This document shows positions 6,641 through 11,907 of a DNA stretch of 11,907 bases, in pieces. A program made the position numbers and the translations under genes. The stretch is from Actinomycetes bacterium. Lineage in GTDB: Bacteria; Actinomycetota; Thermoleophilia; Solirubrobacterales; 70-9. The notes beneath the pieces were generated by a model. The model was not told the DNA's origin. It made no database searches and saw only the letters and a list, made by a program, of their open reading frames with translations. Numbering within the stretch: position 1 is the first letter of the stretch; every line of letters begins with the position of its first letter. The stretch is from assembly GCA_023434465.1 (NCBI GenBank), contig JAEYSQ010000244.1, positions 1 to 11,907 of the forward strand. Reading direction: 5' to 3'.

Positions 6641-7308
6641 CGCTCGGCGACGCTTTCGGCGGTGCTTCCCGCCAGGACCGGCCTGACGTCGGAGATCGTG
6701 GCGATCACCCAGATCGACGCTCCGATCTGCAGATCGGCCGCGGTCGGGTTTTCACCGCCAAGCAGCCCCTTCCCGGCCATCTCGTCGATCTCGTCGATCA
6801 GGCCCGGCAGCCGATCGAGATCCTCGGCGATCTGGACCGAGCTGATCTTGTGGTACTTCCAGGTCGACCGGGTGAACTTCATCGCGAAGTCCGTGCCCGC
6901 GGGATCGAGCTCGTCGACTCCGTTTATCCGGCCGAGCTTCTCGGGCCGGAAGTAGAGCGCGCCCCAGGGGATGCGGCGACCGAAGTCCTGGAGGTCACCG
7001 TCACCCCAGAGCTCGGCCTCCCTGACCTCGTCGGCGATGCCCTCCGGGTAGAGCGGGTTCTCGGGAACCAGTTCTTCGAGCCGCTTGAGGATGTTGGTCG
7101 AGCCGTGAATCCTCTCCTCGCCGATCGTCAAACCCGGCACCCGCGTGTTCTCCTCGCCGTAGAGCTCGGCAATCTGTTCATTGTGCTTGCCGAAGTCGAG
7201 GTTGATCCACTCGTACTCGATGCCCTTGTAGTCGAGCGCCGCTCCAACCGTCTTGCAGGGGTGGGAGGGCGGCAGGGCGTGAAGCGTGACCTTCTCGGTG
7301 ATGGGCAT
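6568..7308 (-). CDS. Glutathione-S-transferase-like protein
   Basis: Soluble protein of 246 residues with GST architecture. The N-terminal thioredoxin-like domain has PPSHPCKTV (13-21) at the usual active-site turn, with Ser15 and Cys18 as candidates, then TRVPGL (55-60) with the conserved cis-proline at 58 and HGSTNILKRLEE (68-79) where the thiol's gamma-Glu group would bind. The helical domain holds ENPTAADLQIG (186-196), matching the S/T-x-x-D capping box of GSTs. Because many actinobacteria lack glutathione, the real thiol partner is uncertain. ATG 7308 is chosen; TTG 7341 would add 11 residues that cover the divergent gene's start. No Shine-Dalgarno is seen, and an AATAAT box lies nine bases before the ATG. 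Its 3' end overlaps the methyltransferase gene by 73 bases, tail to tail. Confidence 0.85.
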   Translation of the reverse strand: MPITEKVTLHALPPSHPCKTVGAALDYKGIEYEWINLDFGKHNEQIAELYGEENTRVPGLTIGEERIHGSTNILKRLEELVPENPLYPEGIADEVREAELWGDGDLQDFGRRIPWGALYFRPEKLGRINGVDELDPAGTDFAMKFTRSTWKYHKISSVQIAEDLDRLPGLIDEIDEMAGKGLLGGENPTAADLQIGASIWVIATISDVRPVLAGSTAESVAERYFGEIPELVPAGAFPASWIRLRD

Positions 7309-7317
7309 AAACCGAAG

Positions 7318-7345
7318 ATTATTCTTCTCCCATGAGAGCAATCAA
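7318..7345 (-). promoter_or_regulatory. Putative promoter of the GST-like gene (leaderless)
   Basis: On the minus strand TTGATT (7345-7340), 16 bases, then AATAAT (7323-7318), five of six matches to TATAAT. The ATG at 7308 lies nine bases after the -10 box, so the transcript would begin at or next to the start codon. The -35 box lies inside the first codons of the divergent gene. Confidence 0.45.
7320..7331 (+). promoter_or_regulatory. Possible -10 element of the divergent membrane-protein gene
   Basis: TATTCT at 7320-7325 is followed after six bases by ATG 7332, the spacing of a leaderless start, and no Shine-Dalgarno is present. It overlaps the minus-strand -10 box, so only one direction could fire at a time. 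No convincing -35 was found, hence low confidence. Confidence 0.25.
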
Positions 7346-7706
7346 CGGTTTCAGCGCGGCGTACGGTCTGGCCCGGATGGGTTTCGGACTTTTCGTCACC
7401 TCGCAGCCGCAGCGGATGGGTCGAACCTGGATCGGCGAAGAGGCGGATCGGTCGGGAGCGGGCGTGATTCTGAGAGCACTGGGTTTCCGCGACATCGCAC
7501 TCGGCGCCGGTCTGGCCGACGCCGCCCTTCGGGGCGATCCCAGGGGATGGCTCGCGGTGACGATGCTTTCTGATCTGGGTGACGTGGCGGCGACCGTGAT
7601 CGGTCGGGAGGGGATCGATTCCCGAGGGGTTGCGATCACCGTTGCGTTGGCCGGCTCCGGCGCAACTCTGGCTGGCGTCCTGCTGGCGGCGAGCGAGCGA
7701 GCGTGA
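7332..7706 (+). CDS. Small membrane protein, DUF4267-like
   Basis: Protein of 124 residues with about four hydrophobic segments (roughly 7-23, 45-62, 73-92 and 98-119) and short polar loops. ALGFRDIALGAGLADA (50-65) and LSDLGDVAATVIGREG (79-94) resemble the repeated R-D-x-A-L-G and D-x-x-D-x-x-A pattern of small actinobacterial membrane proteins grouped near DUF4267. No catalytic residue is recognisable and the function is unknown. ATG 7332 lacks a Shine-Dalgarno and may be translated from a leaderless mRNA. The stop overlaps the next start as GTGA (7703-7706), so it probably forms an operon with the thioesterase-like gene. Confidence 0.75.
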   Translation: MRAINGFSAAYGLARMGFGLFVTSQPQRMGRTWIGEEADRSGAGVILRALGFRDIALGAGLADAALRGDPRGWLAVTMLSDLGDVAATVIGREGIDSRGVAITVALAGSGATLAGVLLAASERA

Positions 7707-8509
7707 ACAACTCAAACGAGGCGATTGCCAGCCTGCTCGGTGGTGGCCGCTACGAGTTGTCAGGGCTCGCCCGGGGACCGTGGCAGGAAGATGCGGCCCA
7801 CGGCGGGGCTCCGGCCGGGCTGCTGGCCCGGGCTGCCGAGGATCTCGGAGCCGAGGATGATCTGAGGCTCGCCTCGTTGTCTCTGGCCTTCAACGGCCCG
7901 GTCACGCTGGGCGAAATCGAGGTCAGGGCCGAGGTCGTCAAACCGGGCCGCAGGCAGCGGGTGGTGGCGGTTGCGATCGAAGCCGCCGGGCGGACCCTGA
8001 TCGAAGGCCGGGCGGTGATGATTCGCCGCGGGAAAGTGGACCTGCCGGACGGAGTCAAAGTGGCCGAGCAACCGTTCGCGGGCCCCGATCAGGGCCGGCC
8101 GATCGAGAAGGAACTCTGGGCAGACGGAGACAGCGAAGCGTTCCACCGGACCAGCAACACCGTCGTCGCGATCGAAGGCGGCCCCGACCGGGTCGGCACC
8201 CGGGGCATGGTCTGGATTCGCCTTGACTACCCCCTGGTCGCCGGTGAAGAGCTGACCGGCGCACAGCGTGCGGTGGCGGCCGCGGACTTCGGCAACGGGG
8301 TCGCCCACCCGATCGGGTGGGGGGAGTACCTGTTCATCAACTGTGATCTCAACGTTGCCTTGCTGAGGGAGCCGGCGGGCGAGTGGATCGGTCTCGAGTC
8401 GCGAACCGAGGTCGATCCGAACGGCAGCGGGCTGACCACGACGAGGCTGCACGACCGGTCCGGTCATTTCGGCAACGCCAGCCAGATCCTTTTCGTGGAC
8501 CGGGCCTAG
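7703..8509 (+). CDS. Acyl-CoA thioesterase-like protein (double hotdog, TesB/4HBT_3 type)
   Basis: Cytoplasmic protein of 268 residues with two fused hotdog halves, expected to hydrolyse acyl-CoA thioesters. The N-terminal half shows the family's substrate-pocket signature RGPWQEDAAHGGAPAGLLAR (24-43), followed by SLAFNGPVTLGEIEVRAEVV and KPGRRQRVVAVAIEAAGR. The C-terminal half has AADFGNGVAH and the typical ending INCDLNVALLREPAGEWIGL, then a TRLHDRSGHFGNASQILF stretch in which D-x-x-G-x-x-G-x-x-x-Q is conserved. Chain-length preference cannot be read from sequence. GTG 7703 overlaps the upstream stop, and no other start fits as well. Its neighbours give no pathway; a link to membrane lipid turnover alongside the fatty-acid operon is only possible. 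Confidence 0.85.
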   Translation: MNNSNEAIASLLGGGRYELSGLARGPWQEDAAHGGAPAGLLARAAEDLGAEDDLRLASLSLAFNGPVTLGEIEVRAEVVKPGRRQRVVAVAIEAAGRTLIEGRAVMIRRGKVDLPDGVKVAEQPFAGPDQGRPIEKELWADGDSEAFHRTSNTVVAIEGGPDRVGTRGMVWIRLDYPLVAGEELTGAQRAVAAADFGNGVAHPIGWGEYLFINCDLNVALLREPAGEWIGLESRTEVDPNGSGLTTTRLHDRSGHFGNASQILFVDRA

Positions 8510-8570
8510 AACCAGAACGCGCCGGGACGGATTTATCCACCGGGACAGGTTTCGATCGGGCGCGACGGAA

Positions 8571-8582
8571 TACATTTCATGT
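8571..8582 (+). promoter_or_regulatory. Possible -10 box before the HAD phosphatase gene
   Basis: TACATT (8571-8576) lies six bases before ATG 8583 and there is no Shine-Dalgarno, again fitting a leaderless start. The -35 region (TTTCGA at 8550-8555) is a poor match. The 73-bp gap 8510-8582 holds nothing else convincing. Confidence 0.3.
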
Positions 8583-9368
8583 ATGGCCGAACTGCCCCAG
8601 AATCCCGAGGCGATCCTGCTCGATGTCGAAGGGGTGCTCTACATCCAGGGCGACGCGATCGAGGGAGCGCCGGAAGCGTTGGCCCGCCTGCGTGAGCTGG
8701 CGGGGGGAATCAGGCTGGTCACCAACACTTCCTCGATCTCCCGCAAAGAAGTTATCCAGCGGGTCCGGGCCGCCGGATTCGATGTTGCCGACGAAGAGGT
8801 TCTGACCCCCGCGGCGATGGCCGTGAGGTACTGCCGCTCGAAAGGTCTTTCGAAAGTCAACCTGATGGTCGCTCGCTCGCTGCGTGAGGACCTCGAGGAA
8901 ATCGACGTCGTGGGGACCGACCAGAAAGCCGATGCGATCGTGCTTGGCGATCTCGGTCCGATGTTCTCCGCCGAGACGCTCAGCCATGCCTTCCGGCAGA
9001 TGATGGACGGGGCCGAACTGATCGCCCTGCAGCACAATCGCTACTGGAAACGGGAAGATGGCCTGGTGCTGGACGTCGGCGCTTTCTCGGCCGCTCTCGA
9101 ATACGCCGCTGAAACCGACGCGGTCGTGGTCGGGAAACCCTCGATTGACTTCTTTCGCATGGCCCTGGCCGACGCCGGGGCCGAAGCGTCGCGGACGATC
9201 ATGGTCGGCGACGACATCGAAGGCGACATCGGCGGGGGCCTGAACGCCGGGATCCCTTCGGTTCTGGTGCGAACCGGCAAGTACAAGGCGGAGAAGATCA
9301 CCGAGTCGTCGATCGAACCGGTCGAGACGATAGACAGCATCGTCGATCTGCCGGACCTTCTCGCTTGA
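8583..9368 (+). CDS. HAD-superfamily phosphatase, LHPP-like (class IIA)
   Basis: Protein of 261 residues with all four HAD motifs: I at LLDVEGVLY (12-20, nucleophile Asp14), II at LVTNTSS (45-51, Thr47), III at VVGKPS (182-187, Lys185) and IV at MVGDDIEGDIGG (207-218, Asp210/211/215). The class IIA cap lies between motifs II and III. The stretch GLVLDVGAFSAALEYA and the ending TGKYKAEK closely resemble LHPP (phospholysine/phosphohistidine pyrophosphatase, TIGR01458), so a small phosphorylated molecule or phosphohistidine is a likelier substrate than a sugar. Motif I has Glu16 in place of the usual second Asp; human LHPP has Ser there, so the general acid differs from typical HAD phosphatases. 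It is followed 13 bases later by the convergent DUF3037 gene. Confidence 0.88.
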   Translation: MAELPQNPEAILLDVEGVLYIQGDAIEGAPEALARLRELAGGIRLVTNTSSISRKEVIQRVRAAGFDVADEEVLTPAAMAVRYCRSKGLSKVNLMVARSLREDLEEIDVVGTDQKADAIVLGDLGPMFSAETLSHAFRQMMDGAELIALQHNRYWKREDGLVLDVGAFSAALEYAAETDAVVVGKPSIDFFRMALADAGAEASRTIMVGDDIEGDIGGGLNAGIPSVLVRTGKYKAEKITESSIEPVETIDSIVDLPDLLA

Positions 9369-9381
9369 CCCAAGCCCGGAG

Positions 9382-9765
9382 TTAAAGGACCAGGGTCCGG
9401 AAGAGTTTCTGAAACTCCCTGGCCGGGTCATCGGTGAGGCCGGTGTGGACTTCGGAGCTCTGGATGATGGTCGAGGAGGGAGCGGTGAGCCAGCCGAAGC
9501 GGTCGGACGGATCGAGCTGTGCCAGGGCTCCGGCCTCGGGATCACCTTCTATCACCCGGCTGATCACCGCCAGACGGTCCTCGACCGGCTCCGGGTCAAG
9601 TCCGGGCGCAAGCGCCCTCAGCCGCTCGCGGTCGACCCGGGTTTCCAGTTCGAGGAAATCGAGCTGCCGGCAGAACAGGACGAGTCCGACGTTGAGGCGC
9701 TCGCCCCGCTCGATGCACGGCACCACCCGCAACACCGCGTAACTGAAGGGGCGGGCCTCACCCAT
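9382..9765 (-). CDS. DUF3037 protein
   Basis: Protein of 127 residues with the DUF3037 hallmark near its N-terminus: FSYAVLRVVPCIERGERLNV (7-26) followed by GLVLFCRQ (27-34). A DPSDRFGWLTAPSSTIIQ stretch (85-102) completes the usual core. No known catalytic motif or membrane segment. It starts at ATG 9765 and overlaps the stop of the HipA-like kinase (9760-9758) by eight bases, so the two are translated as a pair. DUF3037 genes are commonly found next to HipA-like kinase genes, which suggests a partner or substrate role, but the biochemical function is unknown. Confidence 0.85.
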   Translation of the reverse strand: MGEARPFSYAVLRVVPCIERGERLNVGLVLFCRQLDFLELETRVDRERLRALAPGLDPEPVEDRLAVISRVIEGDPEAGALAQLDPSDRFGWLTAPSSTIIQSSEVHTGLTDDPAREFQKLFRTLVL

Positions 9766-10546
9766 CGCGGTCCTCCAGTTCGGCGATGAAGACCGCTTGT
9801 CCGTCCAATCGCCTTTCGAGAAAAAGACGGAAGTCTTCCCGGCGCGAGGCCGGATCTTCGCCCAGCCACTCGTCCGGGATCAGATCCAGGGCGGGGGCGA
9901 TGGCATCCCTGACCGGGCCGCTCAGGCGCTCACCGGCCTCGGCCAGCGGTCCGGAAACGGGCAGTAGGACGTGTTCGCGGAAGACCGGGGTGGGCGCGGT
10001 AGCCGTGTCGGCCAGGGGAACGGTTCCGTGCTGACGGTAGAAGGCCGCACCGTGATCGATCAGCCAGGTGCGTCCGTGCCAGGTCAGCAGGTTCGGGTTG
10101 CGCGGGGTGCGGTCAATGTTCGTGACCAGGGCGTCGAAGAACACGATGTCGGCGGCCAGCCCGGGGTCGAGCTCCTCGTCCGGCGAGAGGGCAAAGGGGA
10201 GGGCCCCGGGAAGGAAGTCCATGCCCAGATTGAGACCGGGACTGGCTTCGATCAGTTCTTGGATCTCCGGATCCGGCTCGGCGTGGCCGAGTTCCGGCGC
10301 CACGTCGACCAGCACCAGCTCCGGCACCGGTAACCCGATCCGGCGGGCTATCTCGCCGCCCAGGACCTCGGCGACCAGCGCTCCGGGCCCCTGTCCGGCA
10401 CCTTTGAATTTGACCACCCAGGTGCCGTCGTCGTCACCCTCGATCAGTCCTGGCAGCGAGCCGCCTTCGCGCAGCGCGGTCACGTAGCGGATCGCTCCGA
10501 CCTGCCGCAGTTCGCTGGTCTTCGTCGCTGTGATCGTGCCGGACAT
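9758..10546 (-). CDS. HipA-like kinase family protein
   Basis: Protein of 262 residues from ATG 10546. The frame remains open to 11146, but that part lies across bioY and has no kinase features, so it is discarded. Kinase landmarks: WVVKFKGAG at 43-51 (ATP-contacting Lys46), VLGGEIARRIGLPVPELVLV (61-80), the catalytic loop ALVTNIDRTPRNPNLL (139-154, Asp145 with Asn150/152) and the metal-binding WLIDHG (161-166, Asp164). This is shorter than E. coli HipA (about 440 residues) and lacks its N-terminal domain. No HipB-like DNA-binding partner is adjacent; the partner gene encodes DUF3037. The substrate is therefore open: a toxin-like protein kinase is possible, but a housekeeping or metabolic kinase equally so. 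It is divergent from bioY across a 60-bp gap. Confidence 0.85.
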   Translation of the reverse strand: MSGTITATKTSELRQVGAIRYVTALREGGSLPGLIEGDDDGTWVVKFKGAGQGPGALVAEVLGGEIARRIGLPVPELVLVDVAPELGHAEPDPEIQELIEASPGLNLGMDFLPGALPFALSPDEELDPGLAADIVFFDALVTNIDRTPRNPNLLTWHGRTWLIDHGAAFYRQHGTVPLADTATAPTPVFREHVLLPVSGPLAEAGERLSGPVRDAIAPALDLIPDEWLGEDPASRREDFRLFLERRLDGQAVFIAELEDRDG

Positions 10547-10606
10547 CTTTGTAGCTTCGCATCCGGGTAGTCTTTCCCCGTTCTTCCTGCCTAAGAAAGG
10601 GAATAG

Positions 10607-11245
10607 ATGTCCACGCTTTCCAACACGGTGGAAGCTCCCCGTGTCCCCGTCCTCGCTGACCTGATCTCCAACGTCTGGGTCAAGAATTTCGTCCTCGTCC
10701 TCGGCGGTGCGCTGTTCACCGCACTCTGCGCGCAGATCGTCATCCCCATGACTCCGGTCCCGATGACCGGACAGACCCTCGCGGTGGTACTGGTTGGCGC
10801 AGCCCTCGGCTGGAAACGCGGCATGGCCGCCCTCGCCCTTTACATGGTGCTCGGGTTCTTTCTGCCCGTTTACGCGGAAGGTGGCCAGGGACTCGAAAAC
10901 ATCACCGGGATCGGCGGCATCGCGGGTGCCACGGGTGGCTACATCGTCGGTTTCATCTTCGCCGCCGGTGCGGTCGGCTGGCTGGCCGAGCACGGCACCG
11001 ATCGAAAGGTGCTGACGGCGTTCGCTTCCTTCATCGTCGGTCAGATGATCATCTTCGGATTCGGCCTGGCAGGCCTCAAGCTGGCCGCCCCCGAGCTGGT
11101 CGAGGCCGGTTTCATGAGCAGCGCGAGTTGGGGAACTGTCATCCATGACGGCTTCACGATCTTCATCGTCGGTGGTCTGGTCAAGGCAGCGATCGGCGCC
11201 GTCCTGATGCCGGCCGCGTGGAGGCTTGCCGACAAGACTCGCTGA
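10607..11245 (+). CDS. bioY: BioY, substrate-binding component of the biotin ECF transporter
   Basis: Integral membrane protein of 212 residues with about six hydrophobic segments that captures biotin for import. Family signatures: VPMTGQTLAVVLVGAALG (51-68), GFFLPVYAEG (83-92), and the BioY hallmark GIGGIAGATGGYIVGF (101-116). The first 25 residues are a polar extension before the first membrane helix. The start ATG 10607 is supported by AAAGGGA at 10596-10602, one of the few clear Shine-Dalgarno sequences in this half of the window. No EcfA ATPase or EcfT genes are adjacent, so it would work alone or share an energising module encoded elsewhere. No BirA-like operator was recognised in the 60-bp gap upstream. 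Confidence 0.93.
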   Translation: MSTLSNTVEAPRVPVLADLISNVWVKNFVLVLGGALFTALCAQIVIPMTPVPMTGQTLAVVLVGAALGWKRGMAALALYMVLGFFLPVYAEGGQGLENITGIGGIAGATGGYIVGFIFAAGAVGWLAEHGTDRKVLTAFASFIVGQMIIFGFGLAGLKLAAPELVEAGFMSSASWGTVIHDGFTIFIVGGLVKAAIGAVLMPAAWRLADKTR

Positions 11246-11271
11246 GCTTCCTCGCAGGAACGGTAGAAAAA

Positions 11272-11292
11272 CTGACGTGCGTCAGGTATAAC
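11272..11292 (+). promoter_or_regulatory. Operator-like palindrome next to a -10-like box
   Basis: CTGACG-TG-CGTCAG (11272-11285) is an exact palindrome with six-base arms and a two-base centre. TATAAC at 11287-11292 begins one base later and resembles a -10 box. No convincing -35 is seen. The arrangement suggests a regulator-binding site over the promoter of the downstream membrane-protein gene; the regulator is unknown. Confidence 0.4.
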
Positions 11293-11293
11293 T

Positions 11294-11336
11294 GGGGACG
11301 GAACGTTCGGGGTATAGCCTGAGCGTGTCCGTCCCC
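11294..11336 (+). terminator. Hairpin between bioY and the PLDc_N/SHOCT gene
   Basis: GGGGACGGA (11294-11302) pairs exactly with TCCGTCCCC (11328-11336), loop 25 bases, followed by T-rich CGTTCGTTTTCT. It could terminate bioY transcription. It could also fold in the leader of the downstream gene if transcription starts at the TATAAC box just before it. The large loop and the delayed T-run make it a modest terminator. Confidence 0.45.
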
Positions 11337-11361
11337 CGTTCGTTTTCTGAAAGGAACAAAG

Positions 11362-11751
11362 TTGGTACTAGCTGACTACGGGCTTGGTGAAGCAATTCTC
11401 ACCGCGCTCGCGATTTTCTTCTTCGTGATCTGGGTCTGGATCGTGATCACGATCTTGATGGACGTCTTCCGTGACCATCAGCTGTCCGGCTGGTGGAAGG
11501 CGGTGTGGTGCCTCTTCCTGATCGTGATACCGGTCTTGACCGCGCTGGTCTACCTGATTGCCCGCGGCTCCGGCATGCGTGAACGGGCGATACAGGAACA
11601 GGCTGACGCCAAGAGACAATTCGATGCCTACGTCCAGGAGACCGCCGGAACGACCCCGGTCGACGAGCTGCACAAGCTCGACCAGCTCCGCCAGAGCGGG
11701 GGGATCACCCAGGACGAGTACGAAAAGATGAAGGGCGAACTACTCAAGTAG
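11362..11751 (+). CDS. Two-helix membrane protein with PLDc_N and SHOCT domains
   Basis: Protein of 129 residues starting at TTG 11362, backed by AAGGAA at 11351-11356 five bases upstream. Two membrane helices (about 11-34 and 46-67) flank the short cytoplasmic-type loop FRDHQLSGWWKAVWC, the pattern of the phospholipase D N-terminal (PLDc_N) membrane domain, though no phospholipase catalytic domain follows. A charged helix (about 72-90) leads to a C-terminal SHOCT motif, DELHKLDQLRQSGGITQDEY (100-119), a short oligomerisation-type module often found at protein ends. Such small actinobacterial proteins are common but uncharacterised; a membrane-stress or scaffold role is only a guess. It is followed by a strong hairpin at 11787-11831. 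Confidence 0.85.
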   Translation: MVLADYGLGEAILTALAIFFFVIWVWIVITILMDVFRDHQLSGWWKAVWCLFLIVIPVLTALVYLIARGSGMRERAIQEQADAKRQFDAYVQETAGTTPVDELHKLDQLRQSGGITQDEYEKMKGELLK

Positions 11752-11786
11752 TTCAGTTTTCGACAGAGAAGCCTGACATCGAGCAG

Positions 11787-11831
11787 CGGGCCGGGAAAGT
11801 CGCACTTATTGGGCGATAATTTTCCGGCCCG
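11787..11831 (+). terminator. Intrinsic-terminator-like hairpin after the PLDc_N/SHOCT gene
   Basis: CGGGCCGGGAAA (11787-11798) pairs with TTTTCCGGCCCG (11820-11831) over twelve positions with a single G-U, loop 21 bases, then T/C-rich TTCTCTTTC. The stem lies 36 bases after the stop codon. It is the best terminator in the window; the A-rich left foot and T-rich right foot would allow it to act in either direction. Confidence 0.65.
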
Positions 11832-11874
11832 TTCTCTTTCAAAGCGATGATCGGTATCCGCGTAGAGTGGTGGG

Positions 11875-11907
11875 GTGCGCCTTCACCTCCGGCTGATATC
11901 GATCGCA
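11875..11907 (+). CDS. Possible start of a new gene (cut off by window end)
   Basis: GTG 11875 opens a frame that stays open to the window edge, giving MRLHLRLISIA. A basic then hydrophobic N-terminus of this kind is common in membrane sensor kinases, but eleven residues cannot decide. TAGAGT at 11863-11868 lies six bases before the GTG, matching the leaderless pattern of other genes here, and the preceding hairpin separates it from the previous gene. Confidence 0.3.
   Translation, partial: MRLHLRLISIA

Noticed and set aside
7309..7341. TTG 7341 as start of the GST-like gene
   Set aside because: It would add 11 residues unlike GST N-termini and overlap the divergent start; a promoter-like AATAAT lies inside this stretch.
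8533..8541. TTATCCACC, one base off the DnaA box TTATCCACA
   Set aside because: A single site in a short gap, with no cluster, AT-rich region or replication genes; expected by chance.
7760..8575. Long minus-strand frame opposite the thioesterase-like gene
   Set aside because: It mirrors a well-supported + strand gene in GC-rich DNA and shows no recognisable domain; typical antisense shadow.
8577..9545. Long minus-strand frame opposite the HAD phosphatase
   Set aside because: It is antisense to all four HAD motifs and has no family resemblance of its own.
10547..11146. Upstream open extension of the HipA-like kinase frame across bioY
   Set aside because: It is antisense to a clear bioY gene and lacks any family feature; the kinase begins naturally at ATG 10546.

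Overview
The window is GC-rich, densely packed bacterial chromosome with no rRNA, tRNA, CRISPR array or mobile element. It most resembles an actinobacterium, probably of the Thermoleophilia/Solirubrobacterales type. The reasons are the SigK/RskA-type sigma and anti-sigma pair, several start codons placed about 6-9 bases after a -10-like box with no Shine-Dalgarno (leaderless starts), GTG starts, and the Arg/Lys-rich, Cys-containing C-terminal domain of the first protein, a style I associate with secreted Solirubrobacterales proteins. The lineage is an inference.

Layout. (1) 2-1192: the 3' part of a large, probably secreted protein of unknown function. (2) 1304-6640: a six-gene envelope/lipid block on the + strand: a FAS1 (fasciclin) lipoprotein, an ECF sigma factor of SigK type, an RskA-type membrane anti-sigma factor, an FAD-dependent amine-oxidase-like protein, a DUF1365 protein and a cyclopropane-fatty-acid-synthase-like methyltransferase. 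The sigma/anti-sigma, oxidase/DUF1365 and DUF1365/methyltransferase pairs overlap. (3) 6568-7308 (-): a glutathione-S-transferase-like protein, tail to tail with the methyltransferase and divergent from (4) 7332-8509 (+), a small membrane protein overlapping an acyl-CoA-thioesterase-like gene. (5) 8583-9368 (+): an LHPP-like HAD phosphatase. (6) 9382-10546 (-): a HipA-like kinase overlapping a DUF3037 gene. (7) 10607-11245 (+): the biotin transporter S component BioY. (8) 11362-11751 (+): a PLDc_N/SHOCT two-helix membrane protein with a strong terminator-like hairpin after it. A new + strand gene may begin at 11875.

The most interesting part is block 2. In Mycobacterium tuberculosis the sigK-rskA locus also carries the oxidase, DUF1365 and ufaA1 genes, while the SigK-controlled FAS1 antigens MPT70/MPT83 lie elsewhere. 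Here the FAS1 lipoprotein is directly upstream of the sigma gene. The two non-coding gaps of the block, before the FAS1 gene and before the oxidase gene, share a two-part box (CAACCG, 16 bases, CGTA..CCCGG). It is placed like an ECF promoter, so the sigma factor probably drives both its own operon and the lipid-modifying operon. A perfect 14-bp inverted repeat between the FAS1 and sigma genes holds the likely sigma start codon in its loop and could set how much sigma factor is made relative to lipoprotein.
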